64,000 nt of DNA from Pseudoflavonifractor sp050943825 (GCF_050943825.1 NZ_JBMNPX010000003.1:186001-250000); one strand, 5' to 3'. Positions 7,462-15,877 are shown, numbered from the stretch's first letter. Notes: generated from the sequence alone by a model not told the origin. Translations and numbers: made by a program.

Positions 7462-8802
7462 ATGTATTACAGCGATTTTAACCCTGAGAACCGCCCCGAG
7501 GAGCAGCAGCCCCAGCAGACCTTTGAGGCGACCTCTTATCGCATTGAGGACGACGTCCGTCCCACCAAAAAGAAGAAGCGGGTTTGGCCCAAGATTACCG
7601 CCCTGTGCCTGGTGTGCGCTCTGCTGGGCGGCGGCGCCGGAGCGGGGGTCATGGCCCTCACCGGCGGCGTGAAGGGCAGCACCACCGTCTACCAGGGCGA
7701 CCACGCCCCCACGGTGGTCAACGTGTCCAACGTGACCACCAAGGAGCCCCTGACCGCCGCTCAGATTTACGCCACCTACGTCAACGCCACCGTGGGTATC
7801 ACCACCGAGATCAACACCAACGTCTACGGCCAGGTGGTTCAGACCGCCGCCTCCGGCTCTGGCTTTGTCATCAGCCAGGACGGCTACATCGTCACCAACT
7901 ACCACGTCATTGAGGACGCCAGCAAGATTACCGTCACCTTCGTGGACGGCAAGAGCTACGACGCCACCCTGGTGGGCGGCGACGAGGAGAACGACATCGC
8001 CGTGCTGAAGATTGATGCCACCGGCCTGGCCACCGTGGTCATCGGCAGCAGCGACAATCTGGTGGTGGGCGATCAGGTCTACGCCATCGGCAACCCCCTG
8101 GGCGAGCTGACCTACTCCCTCACCGGCGGCTATGTCTCCGCCCTGGACCGGAACGTGACCATGAGCGACGGCCGCCGTATGAACTATATCCAGACCGATG
8201 CCGCCATCAACTCCGGCAACTCCGGCGGCGCCCTCTTTGACCAGTACGGCCAGGTGGTGGGCATTGTGTCCGCCAAGCTGTCCAACAACGGCGACTCCTC
8301 CGAGGCTTCTGTGGAGGGCATCGGCTTCGCCATCCCCATTGACAACGTGTGGAGCATGATCACCGACATCATGGAGTACGGCTACGTCACCGGCAAGCCC
8401 TATATGGGCATCATCAACACCAACGTCAGCGGCGAGGCCCAGCGCTACGGCGTGTCCGCCGGAGCCTATGTCCTGGGCGTGGTGGAGGATTCCTGTGCCG
8501 CCAAGGCCGGCCTTCAGGTGGAGGATATTATCACCAAGATTGATGATACCGACATCACCTCCTCCGATGACCTTCAGAACGCCCTGGCCGAGTACCGGGC
8601 CGGCGACACCGCCACCCTGACGGTGAGCCGTTCCGGTCAGACCCAGACCCTGACCATCACCTTTGACGAGCGCACCGACGAGCGGGTGGCCGCCTCCCAG
8701 GAGCTCCATGACCAGCTTGAGGAGGAGCAGAACCAGCAGTACGGCCAGCAGTACGGCAACGGCTACGGCGGCTATGGCTACGGCTGGCCCTTCGGCTGGT
8801 AA
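7462..8802 (+). CDS. htrA: HtrA/DegP-family serine protease (membrane-anchored, PDZ)
   Basis: Surface quality-control protease of 446 residues. The ATG at 7462 follows GAAGGAGCGACAGTT. A 35-residue acidic Gln/Glu-rich cytoplasmic tail leads to a KKKKR stretch and one membrane helix (about residues 40-60). The trypsin-like domain carries H148 (TNYHVIED), D178 (ENDIAVLKID) and S254 (SGNSGGALF). A single PDZ domain spans about 330-420 and reads GVVEDSCAAKAGLQVEDII. The C-terminus is Gln/Gly/Tyr-rich. A weak promoter candidate, TTGGAC-17-TTAGAC, is at 7378-7406; no CtsR or CssR-like site was recognised. Gene order does not suggest a co-transcribed partner. Confidence 0.95.
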   Translation: MYYSDFNPENRPEEQQPQQTFEATSYRIEDDVRPTKKKKRVWPKITALCLVCALLGGGAGAGVMALTGGVKGSTTVYQGDHAPTVVNVSNVTTKEPLTAAQIYATYVNATVGITTEINTNVYGQVVQTAASGSGFVISQDGYIVTNYHVIEDASKITVTFVDGKSYDATLVGGDEENDIAVLKIDATGLATVVIGSSDNLVVGDQVYAIGNPLGELTYSLTGGYVSALDRNVTMSDGRRMNYIQTDAAINSGNSGGALFDQYGQVVGIVSAKLSNNGDSSEASVEGIGFAIPIDNVWSMITDIMEYGYVTGKPYMGIINTNVSGEAQRYGVSAGAYVLGVVEDSCAAKAGLQVEDIITKIDDTDITSSDDLQNALAEYRAGDTATLTVSRSGQTQTLTITFDERTDERVAASQELHDQLEEEQNQQYGQQYGNGYGGYGYGWPFGW

Positions 8803-8837
8803 ACCAACCCGGTACAAATTCATCAGACAGCCTGGAC

Positions 8838-9060
8838 GGGCGCGGCAATTGCTTGCCGCGCCCTCAGCCTGTCGAAAAAGGCTTTTCGACAGGCTGCCGC
8901 ACTTTTTCGAACTTTGAAAAGCTCGAAAAAGTGGTTTGATTGCACGCGAAAGACAACCCTGACGGTTTTCTTTCACACTATCTTTCCCTCCGAAACCTTT
9001 GGCCGAAGGGCTTATCGATAGTCTGAGCGGGCGCGGCAATTGCTTGCCGCGCCCTTTTTC
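8838..9060 (+). repeat. Hairpin array with two identical palindromes; terminator before lexA
   Basis: This gene-free stretch holds four perfect or near-perfect stem-loops. An identical 26-base palindrome (stem GGGCGCGGCAA) occurs at 8838-8863 and again at 9029-9054; the second copy is followed by TTTTTC and should terminate transcription. Between them lie a 14-base-stem hairpin at 8865-8896 (arm CAGCCTGTCGAAAA) and one with arm CACTTTTTCGA at 8900-8933. The TCGAAAAA-type arm recurs at the head of two copies of the larger intergenic element described elsewhere in this window. No open reading frame with a ribosome binding site was found between htrA and lexA. Confidence 0.8.
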
Positions 9061-9100
9061 TATGCCGGTGCGAAGGAGAAAGAAAAATGGCGGGTTTTTA

Positions 9101-9139
9101 GAACGAATGTTTGCGTTTTGGCGGAGGGTGTGATATAAT
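9101..9139 (+). promoter_or_regulatory. lexA promoter with overlapping SOS (LexA) box
   Basis: GAACGAATGTTT at 9101-9112 matches the Firmicutes LexA operator GAAC-N4-GTTC with one difference in the last base. It directly abuts and overlaps the -35 of TTGCGT (9111-9116)-17-TATAAT (9134-9139), whose -10 and spacing are ideal. Binding of LexA there would occlude RNA polymerase, so the following repair operon is predicted to be autorepressed and SOS-inducible. Confidence 0.8.
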
Positions 9140-9235
9140 AGCGTACACCGAGACCGAGAGAAAAAAACGGCGTACAGTCCCCTTTATGGGGCCGCGCCCG
9201 CCTGCCGCCGGCAGGCCAGACAAGGAGGGCTCGCA

Positions 9236-9853
9236 ATGAGGGTACTCTCTCCCAAGCAGCAGCAGATTTACGACTATATCGTGTCCTTCCAGGCCGACCA
9301 CGGCTATCCCCCCTCCGTCCGGGAGATCGGCGAGGCGGTGGGGCTCAAGTCCCCCTCCACGGTCCACTTCCACCTGAAGGGGCTGGAGGAGAAGGGGCTC
9401 ATTATCAAGGCCGAGGGCAAGACCCGTGCCATCACCGTCAGCGGCTCCGCCGGACGGTCCATCGCCGAGGAGGAGAATCCCAGCGCCAACCGGGTGCCCG
9501 TGGTGGGCAACGTGGCCGCCGGGTCCCCCATCCTGGCCGAGGAGTGCATTGAGGACTACCTGACCTTTGACACCGGCGGTCTGTCCGGTGAGCACTTCGC
9601 CCTGAAGGTGCGGGGCGAGTCCATGCTGGGGGCGGGCATCCTGCCCGGGGACCTGGTGGTGGTCCACCGCCAGCCCGAGGCCCACAGCGGCGAGATTGTG
9701 GTGGCCCTCTTTGAGGACGAGGCCACCGTCAAGACCCTCCGCTGGAAGGACGGACACCCCTGGCTCATGCCCGAGAACCCGGACTACCAGCCCATCGACG
9801 GCGCAGGTGCCGAGATTCTGGGCAAGGTTGTGGCTGTGGTGCGCAAGTACTGA
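9236..9853 (+). CDS. lexA: SOS repressor LexA
   Basis: Transcriptional repressor of the SOS regulon, 205 residues. The winged-helix DNA-binding domain occupies residues 1-70 (SVREIGEAVGLKSPSTVHFHL is the recognition region) and the S24 self-cleavage domain 85-205. The scissile bond is A95-G96 in GNVAAGSP. The catalytic dyad is S129 (RGESM) and K166 (EATVKTLRW). AAGGAGG lies 7 bases before the ATG. It heads an operon with ogt, two small genes and an exodeoxyribonuclease III gene, and its promoter carries a LexA box, which indicates autoregulation. Confidence 0.97.
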   Translation: MRVLSPKQQQIYDYIVSFQADHGYPPSVREIGEAVGLKSPSTVHFHLKGLEEKGLIIKAEGKTRAITVSGSAGRSIAEEENPSANRVPVVGNVAAGSPILAEECIEDYLTFDTGGLSGEHFALKVRGESMLGAGILPGDLVVVHRQPEAHSGEIVVALFEDEATVKTLRWKDGHPWLMPENPDYQPIDGAGAEILGKVVAVVRKY

Positions 9854-9871
9854 GGCCCATGAGATACAGAT

Positions 9872-10348
9872 ATGAACCTGACTTTGTTTGACACACCCCT
9901 GGGCCTTATGGGGCTGGAGGAAGAGGACGGCGCCATTGTGCGGCTGCTGCTGCCGGGGGCGCCTGTGCCCAGAATCGCCTGCCATGAGACCCCGCTGCTC
10001 ACGGAGGGAAAACGGCAGGTGCTGGAGTACCTGGCCGGAGCACGGCGGGTGTTTGACCTGCCTCTGGCCCCGAAGGGGACGGAGTTTTACCGCTCCGTGT
10101 GGCAGGCGCTGGAGGAAATCCCCTACGGGGAGACCAGGAGCTACCGGGACATTGCCCAGGTGGTGGGACGGCCTAAGGCCGTCCGGGCAGTGGGGCAGGC
10201 CAACCACAACAACCCCATCCCCATCATCATCCCCTGCCACCGGGTGGTGGGGGCCAACGGCAGCCTGACCGGCTACGGCGGCGGGCTGGACCTGAAGGAA
10301 CGTCTGCTCCGGCTGGAGGCCGGGGTGGTGGAAGGAAAGGAGCATTAA
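9872..10348 (+). CDS. ogt: Methylated-DNA--[protein]-cysteine S-methyltransferase
   Basis: Suicide repair protein that transfers alkyl groups from O6-alkylguanine to its own cysteine. It has 158 residues with the acceptor C122 in the signature IPCHRVV and the helix-turn-helix region YGETRSYRDIAQVVGRPKAVRAVG just before it. It starts 18 bases after lexA and ends 3 bases before the next gene, so it belongs to the LexA-controlled operon. The N-terminal domain is short, as in Ogt-type enzymes, and lacks the Ada phosphotriester-repair domain. Confidence 0.95.
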   Translation: MNLTLFDTPLGLMGLEEEDGAIVRLLLPGAPVPRIACHETPLLTEGKRQVLEYLAGARRVFDLPLAPKGTEFYRSVWQALEEIPYGETRSYRDIAQVVGRPKAVRAVGQANHNNPIPIIIPCHRVVGANGSLTGYGGGLDLKERLLRLEAGVVEGKEH

Positions 10349-10351
10349 GCC

Positions 10352-10582
10352 ATGAAAAAGCTCATCGCGGCGGGAAATCTGTACCTGAAAAAGATGGACC
10401 TGTTTGACATCGCCCTGCTCAAGCTGTGTCTGGGTGCCCTGGGCGTGCTCATCGGCCTGGGCGCCGCCAAAAAGCACCGGAAAAGCGCCGGCGTGCTGGC
10501 GGGGCTGGTGTTCTGCCTGACCTATGTGCCCCTGATGGGCCGGTTCTTCCGTGCCATCGTGACCGGGGACGGGGAGGAATAA
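10352..10582 (+). CDS. Small membrane protein of the repair operon
   Basis: A 76-residue protein with two predicted membrane helices (about residues 23-41 and 45-66) and a short cytoplasmic N-terminus (MKKLIAAGNLYLKKMDLFD). It resembles small clostridial proteins annotated as permease-like. I cannot assign a function. It sits 3 bases after ogt and 4 bases before the next gene, so it is co-transcribed with DNA repair genes, although nothing in its sequence suggests DNA binding. The ATG is preceded by AAAGGAG. Confidence 0.75.
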   Translation: MKKLIAAGNLYLKKMDLFDIALLKLCLGALGVLIGLGAAKKHRKSAGVLAGLVFCLTYVPLMGRFFRAIVTGDGEE

Positions 10583-10586
10583 GAGA

Positions 10587-10799
10587 ATGGCAAAAACGGA
10601 CAAGCGGTTTCAGGTGATCCGCCGGGAGGCCCCGGCGGGCGGCTTTGCAATGGAGACGGTCATTTTGCTGGACACGCTCACCGGCGTGCTCTACCTCCAG
10701 GTGGTCAACGGGTACGGCGGCGGGCTCACCCCCCTGCTGGACCGGGACGGCAGGCCGGTGATCTGGGACAGCGCCCAGCCTCTGGAGGAACTGGATTGA
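10587..10799 (+). CDS. DUF6440-like small protein
   Basis: A 70-residue soluble protein with the pattern DTLTGVLYLQVVNGYGGGLTPLLDRDGRPVI, which I associate with the DUF6440 family of small beta-rich clostridial proteins of unknown role. It has no membrane segment or cysteine. Its stop overlaps the TTG start of the next gene (ATTGA overlap) and its ATG is 4 bases after the preceding gene, so it is embedded in the lexA operon. The family assignment comes from memory of the GGLTPLLD signature. Confidence 0.75.
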   Translation: MAKTDKRFQVIRREAPAGGFAMETVILLDTLTGVLYLQVVNGYGGGLTPLLDRDGRPVIWDSAQPLEELD

Positions 10800-11548
10800 A
10801 ACTGGTATCGTGGAATGTAAACGGCCTGCGGGCCTGTCTGGGCAAGGGCTTTCTGGAGTCCTTCGCCGCCCTGGACGCGGACATCTTCTCCATCCAGGAG
10901 ACCAAGATGCAGCCCGGCCAGGCGGAGCTGGACCTGCCCGGCTATAAGCAGTACTGGAACAGCGCCGAGAAGAAGGGCTACTCGGGCACGGCGGTGTTTA
11001 CCCGGCTGGAGCCCCTGAATGTGACCTACGGCATCGGCTCCGAGGAGCACGACAGAGAGGGCCGGGCCATCACCCTGGAGTTTGAGGACTTCTACCTGGT
11101 CAACTGCTACGTGCCCAACGCCCAGCGGGAGCTGACCCGGCTGGACTGGCGCATGGAGTGGGAGGATGCCCTGCGGGCATACCTGCTGGAGCTGGACAGC
11201 AGAAAGCCGGTCATCTACTGCGGCGACCTGAACGTGGCCCACCAGGAGATCGACCTGAAGAACGCCAAGTCCAACCGTGGCAACGCGGGCTTTACCGATG
11301 AGGAACGGGCCAAGATGACGGAGCTGCTGGAGGCCGGATTTGTGGACTCCTTCCGCCACCTGTACCCCGACAGGACCGGCGCCTACTCCTGGTGGAGCTA
11401 CATGTTCCACGCCCGGGAGAAGAACGCGGGGTGGCGTATCGACTATTTTATTGTCTCCAGGTCCATTGCGGACAAAATCGGCGACAGCATTATTCACCCC
11501 GAAATTATGGGCAGCGACCACTGTCCGGTGGAGCTGGATATTTTCTAA
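10796..11548 (+). CDS. exoA: Exodeoxyribonuclease III (AP endonuclease, ExoA type)
   Basis: Mg-dependent nuclease of the exonuclease III/APE1 family that incises at abasic sites and trims 3' ends. It has 250 residues. Active-site residues are visible: N7 (WNVNGL), E35 (QETK), Y105 (CYVPNAQ), D144 and N146 (CGDLNVAH), and D241-H242 (GSDHCPVEL). The start is TTG with GGAGG 7 bases upstream, overlapping the previous stop by 4 bases. It is the last gene of the lexA-ogt operon, so base-excision repair is apparently placed under SOS control here. The intergenic structured element A begins just after the stop. Confidence 0.95.
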   Translation: MKLVSWNVNGLRACLGKGFLESFAALDADIFSIQETKMQPGQAELDLPGYKQYWNSAEKKGYSGTAVFTRLEPLNVTYGIGSEEHDREGRAITLEFEDFYLVNCYVPNAQRELTRLDWRMEWEDALRAYLLELDSRKPVIYCGDLNVAHQEIDLKNAKSNRGNAGFTDEERAKMTELLEAGFVDSFRHLYPDRTGAYSWWSYMFHAREKNAGWRIDYFIVSRSIADKIGDSIIHPEIMGSDHCPVELDIF

Positions 11549-11553
11549 AAACT

Positions 11554-11735
11554 TCGAAAAAGGCGTGAGACGCCTTTTTCGAGGGGGATTGCAGGCCGCT
11601 GCGCGCATAATCCGGCCGCAGGGCGGCCGGATTCCACACTTGCGGCCTGAGATGTGTTTTTCCGACGCGCATGTCGCCGGAAAAACAGATTTCACTCTAT
11701 TTTGCCGCCTGCGGGCGGCAAAACTCTGCCGAGGG
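11554..11735 (+). repeat. Structured intergenic element, copy A
   Basis: First of three copies in this window (others at 20324-20498 reversed and 23145-23323). In order: a perfect 12-bp hairpin at 11554-11582 (arm TCGAAAAAGGCG); a long-range arm GCAGGCCGC at 11591-11599; a hairpin with 11-bp stem at 11609-11633 (arm AATCCGGCCGC); and the pairing arm GCGGCCTG at 11642-11649. These are followed by a nested hairpin with TTTTTCC/GGAAAAA (11657-11685) around GAC-GCGCAT-GTC, and a 10-bp hairpin at 11700-11723. Stems differ in sequence between copies but keep pairing. It has no convincing coding frame. Confidence 0.8.
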
Positions 11736-11791
11736 CTCTTTTACAGGTCGGAGGCAGTCCTCTTCCTGCGGCAACCTCCGCTGTGACAGAC

Positions 11792-11831
11792 AAAAACGCC
11801 CTGCTGTGGAAATCACAGCAGGGCGTTTTGT
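11792..11831. terminator. Bidirectional terminator between exoA and mrp
   Basis: Stem AAAACGCCCTGCTGTG with a short loop and its exact complement, flanked by A and T runs on both sides. It can end both the plus-strand lexA operon and the minus-strand mrp operon. Confidence 0.9.
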
Positions 11832-11890
11832 GTTCTGTTTCCCGGGAAATGGGGGTGCTATCCCCATTTTTGCGGCCGGATGTGGAAAAC

Positions 11891-12712
11891 TTACTGGTCC
11901 AGAGCCTCGGCCACGCCGGTCATATAGTTGGGCTCGAACTTCTCGATCTCGCCCCGGTCGCAGGCGGCGGCCACAGCGGGGTCGATGGGCAGACGGGCCA
12001 GCACCTTCAGGCCCAGCTCGTCGGCCACCTGGTTGATGCGGCTCTCACCGAAGACGGCGTGCTCCTTGCCGCAGTCGGGGCACTTGAAGTAGCTGTAGTT
12101 CTCCACCAGACCCAGCACGGGGATGTCCATCAGGCCGGCCATCTTCACGGCCTTGGTGACAATCATGCTCACCAGGTCCTGGGGGGAGGTGACCACGATG
12201 ATGCCGTCCACGGGCAGGGACTGGAACACGGTCAGGGGCACGTCGCCGGTTCCGGGCGGCATATCCACGAACATGTAGTCCACGTCGCCCCAGACCACAT
12301 CGGTCCAGAACTGCTTCACGGTGCCGGCGATGACGGGGCCGCGCCACACAACGGGGTCGGTCTCGTGCTCTACCAGCAGGTTCAGGCTCATGACCTCAAT
12401 GCCGGTCTCGGACACGGCGGGGTTGATGCCCAGGTCGGAGCCGGTGGCGCGCTCGTGGAGGTTGAAGGCGGTGGGGATGGAGGGGCCGGTGATGTCGGCG
12501 TCCAGGATGGCCACCTTCTTGCCCCGGCGGCGCATGGCCACAGCCAGGGAGGAGGTCACCAGGCTCTTGCCCACGCCGCCCTTGCCGCTGACCACGGCGA
12601 TGATCTTGCCGATCTTGGACAGGGCGTTGGCGGGCGCCAGCAGGCTCTGGGGTGCGGTGCGCTCCCCGCAGTTCTCGCCGCAGGAGGAGCAGTTGTGCGT
12701 ACACTCAGACAT
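11891..12712 (-). CDS. mrp: Mrp/NBP35-family ATP-binding iron-sulfur carrier protein
   Basis: P-loop ATPase of the Mrp/ApbC family that binds and transfers Fe-S clusters to apo-proteins in the cytoplasm. It has 273 residues. The N-terminal cysteine cluster is CTHNCSSCGENC (residues 4-15), as in NBP35-type members. The deviant Walker A is SGKGGVGKS (42-50), the switch region MPPGTGDVPL follows at 151-160, and the C-terminal CxxC is C211/C214 (FKCPDCGKE), the bridging cluster site of the dimer. GGAAGG precedes the ATG. It is the last gene of the minus-strand operon with hemZ, whose product needs a 4Fe-4S cluster. Confidence 0.93.
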   Translation of the reverse strand: MSECTHNCSSCGENCGERTAPQSLLAPANALSKIGKIIAVVSGKGGVGKSLVTSSLAVAMRRRGKKVAILDADITGPSIPTAFNLHERATGSDLGINPAVSETGIEVMSLNLLVEHETDPVVWRGPVIAGTVKQFWTDVVWGDVDYMFVDMPPGTGDVPLTVFQSLPVDGIIVVTSPQDLVSMIVTKAVKMAGLMDIPVLGLVENYSYFKCPDCGKEHAVFGESRINQVADELGLKVLARLPIDPAVAAACDRGEIEKFEPNYMTGVAEALDQ

Positions 12713-12789
12713 TGGAAAATCCTTCCTTCATCTTTAAAAGTTCATTGTCTCGGTTGATATATGAGAAAACAGCGGGAATCCGCTGCCGC

Positions 12790-13728
12790 TCAGCGGTATT
12801 TGTAGCTGCCGCCGCCGATGAACTCCCGCAGCAGGGAGTCCTTGGCCACCATGGCCGGGTCCACCGCCTCAAAGGCGTCAAAGGCCCGGATCAGGTCCAG
12901 CAGCTCGCTCCGGCGCTGGTTCTCCTCGGGTACGGCCTGGAGCATGGGCAGGGCGTAGTTCTTCATGACGGACACCTCATAGCGCAGGGAGGAGTCGATG
13001 ATGACGTCCGCCTTGTTCTTGAAGGGGGAGATGTACAGCTTCTCGCCCCGGCGGACGTTGGCCCACATGTCCAGGGTGGCGGCGATGTCGGTGCCCCGGA
13101 AGTTGTAGTCCCGGACGGCACGGCGGGTCAGCCGCATCCAGGTGCCCTTGAATACCAGCTTGTCTCCGTCGCACACGTTGCTGCGGGCGGAGATGTACAG
13201 CTTGGTGGCCTGGGGGTGGCGGCCGGCGATGTCGTCGTTGAGGGCGTGAATACCCTCGAAGATGGCGATCTCGTTCTCCTTCAGCCGCAGGGGCAGGCCA
13301 CGGGCGTCGTTGCGCATCTGGCGGGCGAACTCAAACTTGGGGATGATGACCTCCTCACCCTTGGACAGCTTGGTGAAGGTGTCCCCCAGCAGCTCCATGT
13401 CCAGGCACAGGGGGGACTCGTAGTCGATATCCCCCTCGGGGGTACGGGGCGCGGTGCGGGGGTTCATGGTCTTGAAGTAGTTGTCCATGGAGATGGTGTG
13501 GGTGGAGATACCCCGCTTCTCCAGCTCCTCCTCCAGCTTGAGGGCAGTGGTGGTCTTGCCCGAGCCGGAGGGCCCGGACAGCAGCACAATGGGGCTCACC
13601 TTGGCCCGCTTGGCGATGGTGTCGGCGGCGGAGACCACCCGGCGGTGGAAGTTCTCGTCGCACTCGGCCAGGAATCCGGCGGCGTCGGCCCGGATGCGGT
13701 CGTTGATCTCATGCAGGGAATATGCCAT
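12790..13728 (-). CDS. Uridine kinase-like nucleoside kinase
   Basis: A 312-residue P-loop kinase of the phosphoribulokinase/uridine kinase superfamily. The Walker A is LLSGPSGSGKTTT (about residues 49-61), followed by the nucleoside-site motif SMDNYFKTM (about 80-88) and FEGIHALND. An N-terminal helical extension of about 40 residues precedes the kinase domain, as in the clostridial nucleoside kinase subgroup. The ribosome binding site AAGGAGG is formed by the last two arginine codons of hemZ, and the ATG is 2 bases after the hemZ stop, so translation is coupled. The exact nucleoside substrate is not determinable. Confidence 0.85.
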   Translation of the reverse strand: MAYSLHEINDRIRADAAGFLAECDENFHRRVVSAADTIAKRAKVSPIVLLSGPSGSGKTTTALKLEEELEKRGISTHTISMDNYFKTMNPRTAPRTPEGDIDYESPLCLDMELLGDTFTKLSKGEEVIIPKFEFARQMRNDARGLPLRLKENEIAIFEGIHALNDDIAGRHPQATKLYISARSNVCDGDKLVFKGTWMRLTRRAVRDYNFRGTDIAATLDMWANVRRGEKLYISPFKNKADVIIDSSLRYEVSVMKNYALPMLQAVPEENQRRSELLDLIRAFDAFEAVDPAMVAKDSLLREFIGGGSYKYR

Positions 13729-13730
13729 GG

Positions 13731-15212
13731 TTACCTCCTTGCGGCGTAAAAGTCCGCCAGCTTCTCCTTGTCGGCGATAATCCTGTCAATGGTGTTGATA
13801 TACTCATATGGGTACTTGGGGTCGGAGATGCGCTCAATGCGCCCGGCAGTCCGGTCCACCAGCTTGGTGACGCCGCCGCCGCCCAGAGCCAGCACCGAGT
13901 GCAGCTCCTCCATCATGCAGATGTTGTAGAGGTTCTCAAACCCGGGCCTGGTCCAGCCCACGTTCTCAAAGGAACCGGACATGTACTTCTGCCGGTACAG
14001 GTAGTAGGGCACATAGCCCGCGCCCCGCAGGGTGGTCCAGGCGTAGTCCAGCATGTCCGCCACATCCTCCGCCGTGGGCAGGTGTCCCCCCTCGGTCATG
14101 AGCCGGGAGCCCTTTTTCAGCGCCAGGGTGTGGACGGTGATGTTGGCCGGGTCCATGGAGAGAACCTGGTCCAGGGTGGCGCGGAAGCCCGCCGGGCTGT
14201 CCTCGGGCAGACCGGCAATCAGGTCCATGTTCACGCAGGGGATGCCGGAGTTTTGTACCAGCTCATAGGCCCGGAGAATGTCCGCCGCCGTGTGGGAGCG
14301 CCCCATGGCACGGAGTACCTGGTCACTCATGGACTGGGGGTTCACCGACACCCGGTCGGCCCCGTTTTCCTTCAGAGCGGCCAGCTTTTCCGCCGTGATG
14401 GTGTCCGGCCGTCCGGCCTCCACGGTGTACTCGGTGCAGCGGGACAGGTCGATGTGTGCCCGGATGTGGCCCATCAGGGCGGAGAGCTGCTCCGCCGACA
14501 ATGTGGTGGGGGTGCCGCCGCCGATGTACACCGTGCGGACATACAGCCGCTGACGTTTCAGCAGGTCCCCGGCGGCCTCCACCTCCCGGAACAGGGCCTC
14601 CAGGTAGGGGGGCAGCAGCTTGAGGGCCTTGCCCACGTCGGCGGACACAAAGGAGCAGTAGGCGCAGCGGGTGGGGCAGAAGGGGATGCCCACATAGAGG
14701 GAGATCTCGTCCTCCTTCAGGCTGTCCAGGGCGGCCAGACTGGCCCTGGCACAGTCCATGGCCAGCTTGCGGCGGACGGCGGTCACATGGTAGGTGTCCC
14801 GCAGCAGAGCCTCGGCCTGGGCCGGGGTCTCTCCCCGCAGCAGAGCCTTTGTGGGAATCTTCACCGGCCGCACGCCGGTGAGGGCGCCCCAGGGGGGCTC
14901 CTTCCCCAGCACCGCCACCGCCGCACGGTAGAAGGACAGCTTCAGGGCCTTCTGCAGCGCCCGGTCCAGCTCCACCTGGCCGGTGATGCCAACGGTCTTC
15001 ACCCGGCAGGAGCCCACGGCAGATTTTCCCGCCCAGGTGAGGGCGGTGCGGCCGGTGGCCCACTGCTCCCCCCGGAAGAGGGTGATGTGGGCCTGGTCCT
15101 CCCTCTCCTCCGCCGGCTCCTCCGGGTAGAGGGGCCGCTGGCCGGGGAACAGGGTGAGCATAATCTGCTCGCAGGCGTATTTGTAATCGTGGCCGGTGAG
15201 ATAGAGTTTCAT
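13731..15212 (-). CDS. hemZ: HemZ, oxygen-independent coproporphyrinogen III dehydrogenase-like radical SAM protein
   Basis: Radical SAM enzyme of the HemN/HemZ family, 493 residues. The cluster-binding motif CPTRCAYC uses C179, C183 and C186; YIGGGTPTTLS follows, as in HemN. The N-terminal 165 residues form the HemZ-specific extension. Known family members either decarboxylate coproporphyrinogen III or act as heme chaperones. No other heme gene is in the window, so the reaction is inferred from the HemZ-type N-terminus and length. It is coupled to the downstream kinase and sits 28 bases after the metallo-hydrolase gene. Confidence 0.88.
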   Translation of the reverse strand: MKLYLTGHDYKYACEQIMLTLFPGQRPLYPEEPAEEREDQAHITLFRGEQWATGRTALTWAGKSAVGSCRVKTVGITGQVELDRALQKALKLSFYRAAVAVLGKEPPWGALTGVRPVKIPTKALLRGETPAQAEALLRDTYHVTAVRRKLAMDCARASLAALDSLKEDEISLYVGIPFCPTRCAYCSFVSADVGKALKLLPPYLEALFREVEAAGDLLKRQRLYVRTVYIGGGTPTTLSAEQLSALMGHIRAHIDLSRCTEYTVEAGRPDTITAEKLAALKENGADRVSVNPQSMSDQVLRAMGRSHTAADILRAYELVQNSGIPCVNMDLIAGLPEDSPAGFRATLDQVLSMDPANITVHTLALKKGSRLMTEGGHLPTAEDVADMLDYAWTTLRGAGYVPYYLYRQKYMSGSFENVGWTRPGFENLYNICMMEELHSVLALGGGGVTKLVDRTAGRIERISDPKYPYEYINTIDRIIADKEKLADFYAARR

Positions 15213-15240
15213 GGATGCGTACCTTTCCGGCGGGAGGGGG

Positions 15241-15846
15241 TCACTGGCCCGCGGCCTCCCGCATGTAGTAGTTGCCCTTACGCTCCGCCTCCAGGGTGGA
15301 GAGCGCGTCGTGGCCGGGGCAGACCCTGCAGTCCCCTGGCAGAGCGGCCAGCCGCTTGAGGGAGTTCATAATGGCGTCGTAGCTGCCGCCGGGCAGGTCG
15401 GTGCGCCCCATGGAGCCCCGAAACAGGGTGTCCCCGGTGAAGAGGGTGTCCCCCACCTTCAGGCACACGCCGCCGGGGGTGTGGCCGGGGGTGTGGAGGA
15501 CCTCCACCGTCAGGCCGCCCACCAGAATCCGGTCCCCGTCCCCGTAGTCCTCCGTGGGGCCGGGGTCGGGGATGAGGGCGCCGTCCCGGGCGGCCTTGTC
15601 CGCCGGGTGGAGATACACCGGCACGTCGGACAGGGCCCTGCGCAGCTCGGGCAGGGCACCCACGTGGTCGTAGTGGCCGTGGGTGAGGAAGATAGCGGAA
15701 ACCGTCAGGCCCAGCTCCTCCACGGCGGCCAGAATGCCGGCGGCATCCCCGCCCGGGTCCACGATGGCGCAGCGCTCCGAGGCGGCGTCGCCGAAGATGT
15801 AGCAGTTTGTGCCGATGGGGGGCACGGTCAGATGTTTGAAAATCAT
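15241..15846 (-). CDS. Metallo-beta-lactamase fold hydrolase (glyoxalase II-like)
   Basis: A 201-residue MBL-fold enzyme. The start at 15846 is chosen for GAGGTGCTGAAC directly before the ATG and for the normal family N-terminus MIFKHLTVPPIGTNCYI. Metal ligands appear in THGHYDH (motif HxHxDH), GHTPGG, GDTLF and the C-terminal GHD. This is the short YcbL/glyoxalase II-like form without the C-terminal substrate domain, so a thioester such as S-lactoylglutathione or another small acyl thioester is possible but unproven. It is inside the operon between dtd and hemZ. Confidence 0.88.
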   Translation of the reverse strand: MIFKHLTVPPIGTNCYIFGDAASERCAIVDPGGDAAGILAAVEELGLTVSAIFLTHGHYDHVGALPELRRALSDVPVYLHPADKAARDGALIPDPGPTEDYGDGDRILVGGLTVEVLHTPGHTPGGVCLKVGDTLFTGDTLFRGSMGRTDLPGGSYDAIMNSLKRLAALPGDCRVCPGHDALSTLEAERKGNYYMREAAGQ

Positions 15847-15877
15847 GTTCAGCACCTCACTTGGGTTGATGGGGGTG

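Noticed and set aside
8838..9060. CRISPR array or tandem repeat
   Set aside because: Only two identical palindromes with unrelated hairpins between them; there are no regular spacers and no cas genes in the window.
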